DNA from: Spinacia oleracea | Taxonomy: Eukaryota; Streptophyta; Magnoliopsida; Caryophyllales; Amaranthaceae | Assembly (NCBI RefSeq): GCF_020520425.1 | Contig: NC_079492.1 | Location: 140,372,361 to 140,436,360, forward strand | Direction: 5' to 3' | Length of the DNA stretch: 64,000 bases | Shown here: in pieces, positions 41,608 to 54,675 of the stretch | Layout: each line of letters opens with the position of its first letter | Numbering within the stretch: position 1 is the first letter of the stretch | The notes under the pieces: model-generated | Told to the model about the DNA's origin: nothing | The model's input: only the letters and a program-made list of their open reading frames with translations | Databases searched by the model: none | Program-made: the position numbers and the translations under genes

Positions 41608-44600
41608 TTAATAAAGCAGCTCCTCAAATACAGGATCCACATTTTGTTCCCACTTCCCATTGTACAACTCTAAGAGCCTCTCAGCTGGGGTAACACCTGC
41701 AACATAGATCCCACTATCAGCAAAGAAAGACCGGAAATATATTTTCTGGAAACCTTCTTTACAGGAGGGGGGGGGGGGGGGGGTGACATAAATTTTGAGA
41801 TACTTGCATGGAAGTCAAACAAGGTTCCTCTGTTCCATTAGGGTCATTTCTGTAACAGATTTTGAACTTAATGTTCCACGGTATGTCGTCTCATGGGTCT
41901 AATCATGGGTCTAAAAAAACAACTTAGCACCCATTATAGATTGTAGCATCAATTTAATCCATTATTGAATGTTTATCAAATTGAATTCACATATAAGAAC
42001 AGATTATGGTCATATTTTAGTTACTATAAAAGTTTCAAAAGAATTATTCTAACAAATTAACAAGAAAATGGTTTTAAAGGTACTTTATAAGCTACAATAT
42101 AACTAATACAAGCATATTATGAAATTACTGAATTATAGTGATAAAGTGGATCTTTCAAATTTGTCAGTTCACGCCAATCCCAATTGTGACTATCACCGCC
42201 ATTGCGACAACAGATTTTTTTTTCTGTGATACTTGAGGTTTTTTGATGATTATCCAGAAAAGAACACAGTAACAAAACCCTCACAATAGAAATATAAGTA
42301 ATAACTTGAGTTTTATTCTCATTGCCCGTGGGAGTATCATCTTTCAATACAAATTCCATGAATAAGATGTCTGAAGTCATGCTCTTTACACAAACTATTA
42401 TTTCTCAACTCAAAATACCTGTTCTGACCACTTCAGCTACTTCATTTAAGAATCCAAGCTCCTTGTAGCCCCTTTTTTCCAAACCCTCCTGAGAAAATGA
42501 TGTTCACAATGTTAAAATAAAAAATTGTAGCACTGGCTAATGGTGTGCAAAAACGTAGCCAACTTACCTTCGCCAATTTCAAAACATCCTCTGCAATATG
42601 TTTCACATATCCATCCCGAAACGGAGTCTTGAGACCAAATTTTGGTACCTAATCAAGTCATCAGTAAACTCAGATTTCCCATCTTAATGAATCTCGTAAT
42701 ATAGAAGCAACTTTTCACATTCAATTCCCAAGCGAGAATCAAAATCAGGTCTCACTATTCTCAACCCACTATACATAAATGATCATCAAGAATCATAATA
42801 TGTTAAAAGTAAAGTAGCTCAATTTCTCCAGCAGGAGGCAGCCATTTTTTAAGCGTTTCTTACCCAGTAATTCAACCACAGGTCCTAGGAAATAAAGGTG
42901 CAATTATGCCTGAGGTGTTGAGAATCAACAGCACAGGCTAATCTGCTTTGAGCTGTGCTCGTTGACTGATGGTCATAGAGTGGCCTAAAATAGGATTCAA
43001 AGGAGGCTAGTATGATGATCCTGGATATTTTGATTCAGCTGTAGAGTAAATGTTGATGGATAAAGGTGGTACTCCCTCCGTTTCTTTTTGTTTGTTACGT
43101 ATTCCTTTTAGGGTGTTTCACAATGTTTGTTACGTGGGAGAATCTTTCCTTTTATACATTTATTATATTGTCATTTTTTGTGCTAACTTTTAATTCTAAT
43201 TGGTCCAATTTTTTCAACTCTTTAAATTTCTTTACAATTTCCCAAGTATGTTAAGTTAGCAATCTTTGTGCTTTTTTCATTATTGGTTCATTTTGATAAA
43301 TAAAACAATCTTATTGGTTGTTGTTGTAATGATTAGTGGATTGAGGTTTAACTTGGGTTTATTTTTTTAATAAAAAAGAAAAAGAATCTTTATTATACGT
43401 TAATAAACGTGCAAAAGTCCAAACGTAACAAACAAAAAGAAAAGGAGGGAGTACCTTATTTCTCAGCATCTCCCTTTCTTCATTCGTCCAATCAAATGTC
43501 ATGTCTATGACACTTTGTAAGGAGTCCTCATCATATAATAAACCCACCTGAAATTCATAAATGTAATGTTCATTACTGCTGGTCAAACAATCTCTTCATA
43601 GACCAAGATAATGGCAATATCACCAAGAAAGACTGTATGCAATTATACCTCCTGATAGAAACAAACACCTATCATACACAACGTAATAGAAGAATGAGTT
43701 ACACATCATGTAGGTATATTTAGTTCATCTTGAGCGCATTAAGAAAATGACGCTGTTAGAAACTTCCGGCACTTGAGGATTTATTTTGCATCCTCCACCC
43801 TCACCCTCCAACCATATGTTTATACCCTTTCTTTCTTATGTTATTGCATTTAGTTGGGGAGTCGTTTCTCACCATTGCTCTTCTTTTGCTGTATTTTCTT
43901 ACCACTTATTAAATAATTTTTGTAGAGGTCTCACAGGTCTGTCAGAAACTTCCCCTCAACTAGTGATAGAATACATCTAGATTCCATATTGTGCCGGTAC
44001 TCGGTAGTGATATCCACACCAATTTCTGTCACTGTAAATTCTACATGAAGAATGAATGAGGCATGTAAATTACTTCAGGACCGCCTTTTGCTTTTAAGAA
44101 GAAAATTGCCAGAAAGAAGGATACCCGGGTCAGTGAGTGAGGGTCAGATCAATAGGAATGAAAAAGCACTTATCACGTGCATGCTCCGACCTTACTTTCC
44201 CGTTTCTTTCTCTCTTGTCTGTTTCTGTTAGAATTCTACTCATGTCTTATGCAGGTACATCACCCTCCCTGAGGTAGCTGTTTTATAGCGGGCATTGATA
44301 GTCAATACTAACACCAAAAGTTAGCAGAAAACTGTCTCTTCTCTTTTGACAACCTCCTGCAACTATCTCCCTGTGAAATATGACCCTTATTAACTTCGCA
44401 TCGACCTTCGAACTCCCAAGAACCTTTAACTTTCTAATTCAGGGCCAGCCTTCACAGGCACCAATAAATGCGCAATTTTATTTTCCAGGTCATCAGAAGC
44501 ATAATAGGAAAAAGCCATAGCTACTACAAGCGTCACATGAAACACCCTTCGCTACACCCCTCCCTGGCCATTTGTGTAAGTCTCCTCACCCCCACCCCCA

Positions 44601-47600
44601 CCCCCACCCTCCATCCATCCAATATTAAATAGAGACCATATTTGATTTACCTTTGTGTAATCAAAAGCAAGATTTTATCTTCAAATATACACTTATTAGT
44701 TTATGGGTTTGTTCTTCTATTACTTTTTGTGGTATCTGAAAGTGGGGGAGGAGTAGTTATGTTGTCATGAACAGGAAATAGATCAGTGTATCAGCTATAT
44801 ATGGCAGTAGTTTTTGATAATTAAGATCAGTGATCCAACATACCCAAAATGCAGGTAATGCACACAACCGCCTCCATGGTCCTCCATCAGCACCTCTCAT
44901 CTCCAGATACCTTTTCAGCCTGACCTGAAAAACAAGAACTGAGATAATAAGATAGACCTTGTAGATGACATGAAATAAACATTATTGGTTGACAAGAAGT
45001 GTCAAAAAAAAAAAAAATCTTGAATGCAAGTGACAGACCTCTGGAAATATAGTTGTCAGATGATTCTCCCAGTCATTTAGCGTCGGCAACTCACCTGGGA
45101 GAACTGGAAGTTTCCCTTTCAAGAAGTCCTAGATAAGATGATACACAAATACCTTTTAGATAAGTCATGTAGATAAGAAACTCTATAATTAAAGTAATTT
45201 AACGGGAAAACAGCCTGTCATACAAGAGCGGAGGATAACCTGAAAGGAAAATCCCCCCCCCCCCCCCCCAACAAAAAAAGAGACAAGAAACACACTATAA
45301 TTGAACCAAAAATCATTTAACGGGAAAACACCCCGTCGCACAAGAGCGGAGGATAACCTGAAAGGAAACCCCCCTGCCACCCCACTCGCCAAGTTCCCCC
45401 ACCCCTCAAAGACAAGAAACACCTATATCTTTGGGGTGTTGGGGCTCTTAGGGGGCAGGGTAATGTAGGACATGAAACATTGATGTGATACTGCAGTCAA
45501 TCTTATAAGGCAGAGGATTACCCGGAAGGACAATCCACTGCAGTCAACATACTTGTTGTTCCGATAAACAAAGTACATGGGAACATCAAGGGCATAATCC
45601 ACATATTGCTCAAACCTGCATGAATAACATGAAACACTAATGTCAGAATCTAGGTACTAAACCACAAGGGACACCCTTATAAATAATTATTTAAAAAAAG
45701 GAAGAAGATGGAAAACAAGTGATATTGGATTTAGAAGCAAAACACTGTTGGCTGGTAACATTTCAAGCCTTCCAGTAAGCACTAAAAAAAATCTGAGGAT
45801 CCCTCATAAACAAATGGATCCTTTCCCCTCATTTCAGTGGCATTAGGGCTTTCACTAAAATAAAGCCATACGGCATTTACAATCAAAATTTCCCATAAAC
45901 CCGTCCAAAAAAAAGGGCTTTTCACTAAGCGTAGATGTTAATCATCTATTCATTTACAGAGTACTTTGCCCTCTATTTATGTACTTTACATTCTTCACTG
46001 ATAAAAACTCTAGTACAGACTGATAGTATGAATTTCTCACAGTTCCAACCCTGAAGCTAAATTTGCAAAAACTGAGAGAATAAGACAATCAAGCAATTTC
46101 AATAAAACATAGTTGTATAAAGAAAGAGGTATAGTGCAATTTATAAACAGTACTGCGTCCTTTTACCTAGTCTATGTAATAGATTCTACCAGCCATTTAC
46201 ACTAATAGTAACACAAATGCATACACAGCCTTGCACGGTGAAGAATTCAAAGTGGAAGCTAAGTGTTCATCATGTCTCAAAATAATTTGAATAACTATTC
46301 AATTATTTGCATATGAACTCTATGTCCTAGGCTTAAAAGTAAACTTGTTCATCTTAACCGAAAAGACAATCAAGTTGGTATGTGCTGGAGAACTCATGTA
46401 TTATCCCATTATTATGCTCCAATGAAAAATGTATGAGTTTACAAGGACATAACTGCATCTACAGATGGATGTCAATTTTCAAAACATTACGCTGGAACAC
46501 TGCTCACCCGAAAGAGTCGTCGAAGACAAAGGGAAGCATCCCAGCACGATTATTATCAGTGTCCGACCAGATATGGCTGAAAAAGCATAAACCAGGGGGC
46601 TTAAGTAAAAAAAAAGAGACTGAAACAAGAAAACGAATCAACATCATCAACTTTGGTTTCTGAGGAACATCGATAGAACCTTCTCATACTGAGATAACCG
46701 TTGGGCTTTCCTTCCTTGAAAGGTGAGTTCGCGAATAATGCTGTTGCAATCTGTTCAATTCATTCAATAGTCAGTTAACGGAATAAGAAATCTACCAATA
46801 TATCAAAAAAATAAATTAAAAATCAAGATTTTACTCACAGGTTGTAATGCTAAACCAGCACGAAATTTTCTGATCATGTCAGCTTCAGAACTAAAATCCA
46901 AGTTCACCTGGAAAGGCAGAAACACCTAAGACAGTTCAGTAATGACTACGATACAGTATACATGAATACGGAGTAACTCTTGCCGCCCAAAAAAAAGAGT
47001 GTAAAAGCTTCTGAATTGAGCAGTCCTATAATTTACTTGGAAATATGCTTGGATGACACTACCCCCATTTCTCATCATGTAGCTTTTAAGTTTACATACA
47101 CAATTACACATATTATATATTAACAACCTGTTAGTTAATGCATTGGTATTCAAAAGACTAACACCTGTTTTTATACGTCTCTTGGCTTTACCATTTTTTT
47201 AAAGTATGTAACAGTGTGAGTGATAAATACAACCTTCAACGGAAAAGAGTAAATGAGTATGCTCACTTATTTTTTTTTACCCAAAATTCCCTGTGCTAAC
47301 AACATTTTGGAACAGAAAGAGCAAAAAAAATTCAAATCAAGGGGCAAAGTAGCAATCCAGAGAAAGACACAGCAAATACCTGGACAGTACATGTCCTGAA
47401 CATCATATCAAGTCCAAGTGAGCCAACTTTGGGCATGTAGTTCCTCATAATCTCATATCTTCCCTGGTTGCACAAACAGTCAATAGTGCATAAAAGCAGA
47501 AAAACACAAGCATGAATATACAAGGCATCAGAGATCTGGGAAGCAAGTTGTAGAAGTAACAAGGAAAGTTGAGGCTGCTAATAATCATAATCACCAAATG

Positions 47601-50600
47601 TGAATAAGGTCAAACGGTCGTGGATATAATATAACGTCAGGTAAACAATAAAAATCATCGAGTCATAAAAGCAAATCAACTACTCCCCCCGTCCCTTTTT
47701 ATTCTTTACATATTCCATTTTGGGCTTCCCATTTTATCTTACTTTTGGAATATTTTCTTTCAATATTCCACAAAAAGATGTGCTTAATAAAATATTCAAA
47801 CATTGAATTCACTTCACCATTCCTTCACTCCACTCACCTTATTTAGTTAATGAGGAAAGCAGAATTTCTATTATTCAATTAAAAAAATAATGGAATCAAA
47901 GCTCCTTTTTATTATGCTTAAATTCGCGCACATGATACTAAACGTAAAGAATAAAAGGGATGGAGGGAGTAATTAACTGGAAAACCAAAAACAAAAAGAC
48001 GGGAAAGATGCAAAAAACAAAGAAAGAAGGGAAAGTACACAGATCATAAAAACATAGCATGATTGCAAGTTTAAAATGACCATGGCATCTATGTGCTGAA
48101 AGAATTAGCACAATTACCTTGGGCATTACAGGGATGTCTTGGATTCCCCATTTGGGCTGAAATCCAATCCCAAGAAATCCAATCCCCATTTCTTCTGCAA
48201 CAGCTTTGACCTGCCAGATATGTTGAAATATAAAGGACATGATCATGTTGCCATTTTTAAAAACAACTAATAACATGCCATAGATGTAGTTCTCTGTCAA
48301 CAAAAAGGGCGGAGAGGAGAAGGCGTGACCATTTGTCTTCCCCAAGATTCTAAGTGTACTGATTGCTTCGTTCCACGTTAGGAATTGTCACAGATACGAA
48401 ACTTAAGGGAGAAACAATAGATGCAGGAAACAGAATTTCATCCAAGATACATCTTTTAACAACTGCCAAAAATGTTTCAACATAAATCCAAGACACATAC
48501 TAGGATAAGCAAGCATATATTATTCTTAAAAGACCACTAGAAATGTCTAACCCACACAGCAAGAAACTCCCTCTGGAGAAAACCAATTCATCGACACTCA
48601 TTTGGCTCCACTTTCTTATAAAAAGAAGACATTTAGAGGACTAATAAAAGTTGTAGAGCTATCTAAAACACTTCACCTTATTCCTGACATCAATTTTATA
48701 GAGATATCATTACAAAGAGGGGAAAAAATAGAACTTAAACCTCAACCCATTTATTCACATAAGTTATCCTCCTTGTACAGTTGTACGTATCCATAAATTA
48801 CTCCTAAGTGTGTCAGATAGGTGTGAAATCTATTGCAACATCTCAGAAATGTTATATACATATTAGAAGTGATCATGACATTGCCATTACATAACAAAAA
48901 CAAATAACCATGCTACCTCTTTTGACAACCCTCACGACAAGATATTATTTCGTTAATCAGATAAGACCCAATGTGGTAGCACAGAGAAAAAAAATAGAGT
49001 GAATAAGAAAGCATTATAATATCTTGGGGATAAATGGGTTAAACTGGAACAAATACAAGCACATATTTTTAAAAGTCCCACGCGGATGAAAATAGAGAAA
49101 TATTTCCAGTCACTGCGAAAGACAACCATCAACTCAAAGCTTCAGTTTTTAGAAAAACAACAATTATCTAAACTAACCTGGTACAGGTGTGAATTAACTT
49201 CAGCACAAGTTTGATGCAATGTTTCAAGTGGGGCACCACTAAGTTCAAATTGACCTCCAGGTTCCAGTGATATGCTTTGCTTCCCCTGATTACAGCAATA
49301 AACACAGTATGTTCAAAAGGCTGCAGCAGCAGATAACAAGATCCAAACAACTCTACAAGGTCAAAACTCAAACATATATTTGTAAGGAAAGATGGAAAAC
49401 TATCAACAGTAGAAAACCTTGGGATTGGGGTGGGGGGGTAAGAAGAGGTAGATATTTGAGCCATTAGGGTGCATAAGAAAAAGATCCAGAACTATGTGAT
49501 TGAATAAAGTGAGAGCTCGTATTCTCGATTTTCTAAGACACCACCAGTCAAATCAAAGCTTTCCTATCTTCGGCATAGCATTTCTGCCAGTTAACTATTC
49601 ATTAATATTAAATATCTCACACTTCTCACTCCAGTCAATTGAATCTTCAAATGCCCTGTCTTCTCTTCCCTTATATAATTGTGATGTCTGCATGCCTATG
49701 AATAATTTTACACATTGTACCATTTGTAGTGATGCGACTGCATAGACACCCAAAACTGACCCCAGCAAGAGTCTCCTCTTTGAAACATACTTGTGAGGAG
49801 ACGTTAAGGTAACATAAGAGAAAAGGAAAGAAAATAGAGAAGAACGCATCATCATCATCAACAGGCACAAAAGTTTACCTGCTTCAGTCCAATTATATAA
49901 TCACCTTCCATTACTTTATCCCAGTCAAATCTCTCTGCAATACCATTAAGCAACCCAGCTATCTGTTCGTATTTCATGGGCCGTAAAGTATCAATTTCAA
50001 AACCAAACTTCTCATGTTCTGTGCCTATTCTGCAGGTACAAACACAAGAAAATTCAGAACCATATGAAAAATAGAGAACAAAAAAAGAACGAACATGCAA
50101 CTTAAGAAATTATTGTCAACAAAAGAATATGGTGCACATAAGTGGCATAACAGTCAACTGTTGCAAGTAGACTTCATTGTAGCCAAACTTCACCCATGCT
50201 TAGCAAGCAGGAAGTCCCAAAACCCCTCCACCTCCCCCCCTCTCCAGGGTCCGATTTGAATTTGGAGCCATTTTTATGCAGCTATACAGCCCACATATAA
50301 CATATGAAAATAATGTAAGCCCAAAATGTAAAGACAGTGTGATTGTGACCCCCAACCATGGTTGGCAGCCGTGCTACCAGTGTAAAAGTCGAAGCTGAGC
50401 AAGATTTTAATCACAAACACTAGGAAGGCTGTCTGTGATAAATTAGAGGCGTCCCATAAAGAATGAGAAAAGGTCAATGTATGACCACAAGTCCACAGCC
50501 GTAACTCACAATAGAAAATGAATTTTGTTCAACAAGGACCCAGTTTATTTCTTCTACGAGCAAGGGATAAGCACAACATAATATATCAAATGGGAGAAAG

Positions 50601-51435
50601 CAATCTCAGTGCTGCTAAAAAATGAGTAGCAATCAGGAAAGAAAACATACAAGAAAAAAGATTTTTGGTGTTAAAACTGTGCCTTATCATTGTTTTACTC
50701 AAGTAGATAAGCAGTATTTGAATGAAATCTACATTCCAAGTGGGAAGGAAAAAAACAAGAAATCGAGAAAAGAAATTTGTAATAGTAACACTAAATCTAG
50801 TTATAGAAAATTAAAAAATGTGACTATAAGGCGTAACGCTGGAAAGTGTATGATAACATACTACATCCACGAAATAACCTGTAATCACAATCTCTTAACC
50901 TTTTCTTTTCTTTTTTTGACGGAAAATGCTAAAATCTCTCACTTAAAACTTAAGATCAAAACAGAGGTAAATATGAGTTTATTAGTGATCAAATGGAAAA
51001 TTGGAAGCAGTATGACTAGACAACATTACAAACCTCAAAAGATGGTGATTGGGAAACAAAAGTGGAACAATGCTAGTACAACAAGCAATAACATCACTTT
51101 AGGTTCCTAAATGCCAATTGGAGCAAATTAAAAGAAACCCACCTCCAATTCTCTTTAGGTTTGCATCCAGACATAAGATATCCCACAAGATCCTCTTTAG
51201 TGAGTGGTTCTGCAGCAACAACAGGATCCTCTGTAGGAGGACTAGCAGCAACAATGGTGTGAAGCCCACGAGACCGTTCTCTTTTTATAACGTCTAAGCT
51301 CAAAAGATTAGTTTTCTTAACAGTAGCCCTCGACAGGAAAGACACATTGCTACAAGTCTCCTTGTATACAGCTTCACATCGAACTGGCTCAGCATGCATG
51401 GACAATGGCACAGCTGCCTTGTAAACTAGTGCCAT
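41608..51435 (-). CDS. GSH1: Glutamate-cysteine ligase, plastid (GSH1), complete, fifteen coding exons
   Basis: Coding exons (minus): 51435-51143, 50029-49879, 49285-49178, 48210-48118, 47463-47380, 46907-46839, 46750-46680, 46576-46508, 45615-45522, 45128-45039, 44924-44844, 43547-43455, 42648-42568, 42488-42419, 41696-41608; they join in frame to 511 residues, close to the 522 of Arabidopsis. It makes gamma-glutamylcysteine, the first and rate-limiting step of glutathione synthesis, in plastids. A basic, Ser-rich transit peptide (about 1-70) ends near VAASPPTE. Conserved blocks: [68 protein letters not shown] and a final EELLY. The cysteines of the regulatory disulfide CC2 (HQTCAEV and [10 protein letters not shown]) are present; the second cysteine of the Brassicaceae-type CC1 pair is Val (KLPVLPGE). 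Start MALVYKA follows an acceptor in the 5'UTR. Confidence 0.97.
41767..41782. repeat. Poly-G tract in the last GSH1 intron
   Basis: A run of about 16 G residues just upstream of the last coding exon on the minus strand (poly-C in the transcript), close to the acceptor at 41697. It could serve as a pyrimidine-rich stretch or be a sequencing-error hotspot. Confidence 0.9.
43072..43451. mobile_element. Stowaway MITE 2, abutting a GSH1 splice donor
   Basis: Ends CTCCCTCCGTTTCTTTTTGT and ACAAACAAAAAGAAAAGGAG, flanked by TA (43070-43071, 43452-43453). The right TA is part of the GT of the donor of GSH1 exon 12 (AAG|GTACTCCCTCC on the minus strand). It is non-coding, about 380 bp. Confidence 0.9.
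45195..45420. repeat. Imperfect tandem duplication with poly-C tract in GSH1 intron
   Basis: Two roughly 110-bp units begin TTTAACGGGAAAACA and contain ACAAGAGCGGAGGATAACCT. The first has a run of 17 C residues (45256-45272); the second has CCCCCC and ACCCC runs. It lies in the intron between exons 9 and 10. Confidence 0.8.
47683..47969. mobile_element. Stowaway MITE 3 in a GSH1 intron
   Basis: Ends CTCCCCCCGTCCCTTTTTAT and ATAAAAGGGATGGAGGGAG, flanked by TA. It lies in the intron between GSH1 exons 4 and 5, away from splice sites. Confidence 0.85.
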
Positions 51436-51443
51436 GATATCCC

Positions 51444-52327
51444 CTACAAAAGTTATGTAACAGCATTTCATCAATAGACAAAACTAGCATCTACAACTCT
51501 ACAAGTCACCTGAATAGTGGGTAATAAACATGAAGACCTCTGAAGCAATGACAATTGCACCTTCGATTTTCTGAGAGCAGAAACTTCCTAGACCACAAGA
51601 CTACAGTACAAACAACAACAAATGTATAGCACTCTCCGTTCCGCAAACACGAAATAAAGTCTCAATGCCAAATTGCTAAGCGACATTCCTTACAAAATTA
51701 GTCACCAACTCATGAACATAAACACCATTTATAGCACTCTCCGTTCCGCAAACACGAGATAGAGTAAGCCATACACTCAATTTTACATTGTGGGACAAGC
51801 ATCGAAGAACCATTTCAGTTTTCGACAAATCCACTATCACATTCAAATATGCTTGAAAAGAAGTTCAGCGCTGTTCATCTCACACATGAGAATGTAAATC
51901 CTACTTGGTCCCACCAAAATCCAGAGAATGGGTTCCACTTAATTTAAATTTCAAAATTTCCCACAAACCCCATTTGTTAAACAACAATTAATCCAAAGTA
52001 AAATGACCAGATTCATTGCTTATTCGCTTTTCACCTAACTCAACTGTATCATCCATTAAAATCCAGACAATTCACAAGTGTTTTCTCAACTAAATGAATA
52101 CAAAACAATCTAACCCAAATTCAGAAAACCGAGTTAAAAACCATGAACTTAATTCCTCAAGCATTGAACTGTAAATTTTTACATGAGGAACGATTTCATC
52201 AATTTTTTTGAAAAAATGTGGAAGTTCCGGTGCAATAAAATGTTATAATTGATTTCCCATTATATGATAACATAATTCACAAAAAATAACAATGAACAGA
52301 TAGAAATGGACAAGGCTGTGAAGTTAC
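51444..52327 (-). other. 5'UTR intron of GSH1
   Basis: Acceptor TTTTGTAG lies eight bases before the ATG and donor CCCAG|GTAACT at 52328/52327. The intron of about 880 bp holds a near-exact direct repeat (TATAGCACTCTCCGTTCCGC, about 51626 and 51730). It is predicted from splice signals. Confidence 0.6.
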
Positions 52328-52700
52328 CTGGGATTTGATGAGATTTCAGGCGATGAGAATAAGAATAAAGCGCCTAGGTTCTCCTTTGCTTTTTTTTTTC
52401 TTTTCTTTAGTACTGATGACAGAGGTGGAGAAAGAAAGGTGGAAGAGAAGTCCAATAAAGATTCTCCAAATCCGACTTCTCTATTTCTAGTTTCGTAAGC
52501 GAGCGACTGAGATTAGACAATAGACATCAGTCCGAGGAGACGAATTTCTATTATACACGACTCGGGTGTATCGTGATGTGTTACATCAAATCGAGAAGAG
52601 ATATCCGAAATAAGGTGACTTTCATTGTGTAATCGGGTTCAGCAGCTCGCGCGCGCGTGTTTTCACGCGCTGTATAAGTTTTTGTTTTTTTCTCTTTCCT
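52328..52700 (-). promoter_or_regulatory. GSH1 first exon and promoter
   Basis: The non-coding first exon lies just above 52327 (purine-rich leader on +, GGTGGAGAAAGAAAGG near 52430). The likely promoter, about 52540-52680, has a CG-rich patch GCTCGCGCGCGCGTG (52648) unusual for this AT-rich region. A leader-like sequence for a plus-strand transcript starts soon after, so this may be a two-way promoter. Confidence 0.4.
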
Positions 52701-54009
52701 CCCATTATTCTCCTGCAAACACGATTCCACCTTCTCTCTCCTCCCAACGACTCTCTGCCCCTTCTCTCTCCTAAACTCTCTGGGTTTTTTTTCTCCCTCC
52801 TAAAACCCTAATTTCACGGCTGGGACTCTGGGAGGCACAACCATGGATAGGTGGGCCACGATTTCTCTCGGTGATCCGTTGATGAGCCAAGATGGAGGTA
52901 CGACGGTGGCGCTACATAGATCTCGCCGCCGATTTCTCTACCTTCTCAAACTCTTCGGCGATTTCTCTCCCTTCTCAGTTTGAGCTTGCTGTGGTGGAAG
53001 GACGGCGGCCGTAGCAACATCTGGAACAGATCTAGGCATAGTCCTTAATGCGTGGTACTCAACAGGATTTTACAAGTGATTCCCCTCCCTTTCCTTTTTC
53101 TTATCTTTAATGACGTATAGTTATGATTAAGTTTGTTTTAGTTAGGATTAAGTTTGTTTTAGTTAAGATTAAGTTTGTTTTAGTTAAATAATATTATTTA
53201 ATTTTGCCATTCATGTCATGATTTGGGGCTCTTTAGTTAAACTTTTGTCCTATTTAGTTATGGAATAGGATGCTTTAGTTATATATTCTTCATTTATGTC
53301 AATTATTGACAGTAGTGATTTTGATTTCCAATTGATTCGACTGTCGAATAAGAATGGTTTATCTGTTATCAGAAGTGATAAAATTTAGCCCGTTCGGTTC
53401 TCTGACAATTAATCTTTCATGAATAGAGTATAGGATCACCCTGTGTAGCGAGCTGATGTAGTTTTCCCCGCTCCACCAATCCCAACGATAGAGGCAACAG
53501 AGAAGTATCTGAATCAATGGAGTTGTCAGACAGCGTTCTTATGATAGATTTTCCTTTCTGTGTCTCTCCCAGTTACAAGTTACAACATCAGTGATTATGT
53601 GAGACCCTGCTGTTTGAATGATATTCCCTGCCTGTGTTTGATGTGCAGACAGTACACTACCAAACTGGGCATAGTCTCTTGCAATGGAATCCAGTTTCTT
53701 CCTGATATCCTTGACTATCTGAGTATCTCTAAATCGGACTACAAGTTATACAGAAAAAAACAAGCATGCCTCTTTCATGAACCTACTTCCATCTGCGACT
53801 TTATATTTTGTTTTAGTTTTTCTTGCATCTAAGAAGTCAATCAGGCAGCAGCAGTTTTAGCTGTTGTTTAACAGATTTGGAACACTGCTTGTTGCTTTCG
53901 CAACCAATCTATTGCTAGTGTCGGTAGCCCTCTACATAATACATGCACTCTAATGAAGGGTGCTTGTTATATTATCCGTGCATTAAATATGCCTATTGTT
54001 GTTTTGCAG
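52700..54009 (+). other. Leader-like and intron-like DNA before the ceramidase fragment
   Basis: A CT-rich block (52720-52830, CCTTCTCTCTCCTCCCAACG) looks like a plant 5'UTR. A short frame from ATG 52842 (MDRWATISLGDPLMSQDG) ends after about 46 codons and is not recognised. A three-copy 24-bp repeat (GATTAAGTTTGTTTTAGTTA) lies at 53117-53190. No ceramidase N-terminal exon was found. Confidence 0.4.
53117..53190. repeat. 24-bp tandem repeat, three copies
   Basis: Units of GATTAAGTTTGTTTTAGTTA with small changes, in tandem. Confidence 0.85.
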
Positions 54010-54280
54010 GCAGCAGCAAAGTGATGAAACTCCAATGGTCTGGGAAATGCTCCTCTATATCTACATCTTGTGTTCACCTGATTGGCACTACCGAAGCACA
54101 ATGCCCACGTTCCTCTTCCTCAATGGTGTTATCTTTGTCGTTGTCCATTACCTATTCCATTTCAAGATAAGTTATAAAGCTCATTATGTGGTGCTTTGTC
54201 TCCTTTGCATCCCTCCGATGTACAAATACTACATCCACACAGAGGATCCTACAGCTAAGCATCTTGCAAAGCTTTATTGA
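54010..54280 (+). pseudogene. Alkaline ceramidase fragment
   Basis: After an acceptor TTTTGCAG the frame reads QQQSDETPMVWEMLLYIYIL, SPDWHYRSTMPTFLFL and CLLCIPPMYKYYIHTEDPT, then LAKLY and a stop. This is a clear match to the middle of plant alkaline ceramidase (ACER / CES1 type; an ER or Golgi membrane enzyme that cleaves ceramide). The family is about 255 residues with metal-binding histidines partly in the C-terminal HALWH part; only about 90 residues are here, with neither the N-terminal nor the C-terminal part. A partial copy, probably non-functional. Confidence 0.78.
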
Positions 54281-54479
54281 GTCACTTTATTCCTTGTGAG
54301 CCAAAGTTGAATGGGTTTGACCTAAGTAGATTTCATGTAATTTTTGCTTTATGGTTTAATAGCTTGGTTTGCTTTTGTAAGCTAGTAACTAGAAAGTCCC
54401 TAGTATAGTAATACGTGTACCCATAAATTGTAACTACATATGATAAAAAAATTTAAAAAAAGTACAACTTTTATACTTT

Positions 54480-54675
54480 GTATTATATGACTAATTATTT
54501 TCATTGCTTAACTAATTGGTTGCACTGCTTAACTAGTTGAATTTCAGGCTTAACAAATGTTTTCTTTATATCTATAAACTTATTGGTTTCATTCCTTAAC
54601 TAATTGATTACAATGCTTAACTAATTAGTTTCGTTGCTTAACTAATTGGCTCAAGTGCTTAACTAATTAATTTCA
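54480..54675. repeat. Degenerate 22-24-bp repeat, TGCTTAACTAATTGGTT
   Basis: At least six units of the form TGCTTAACTAATT(A/G)(A/G)TT run head to tail with spacers. It ends exactly at the Helitron-like terminus at 54676. Confidence 0.75.

Noticed and set aside
50622-51110. 162-codon plus-strand frame
   Set aside because: It lies in GSH1 intron 1 on the opposite strand, is Lys/Asn-rich and resembles nothing; an AT-rich chance frame.
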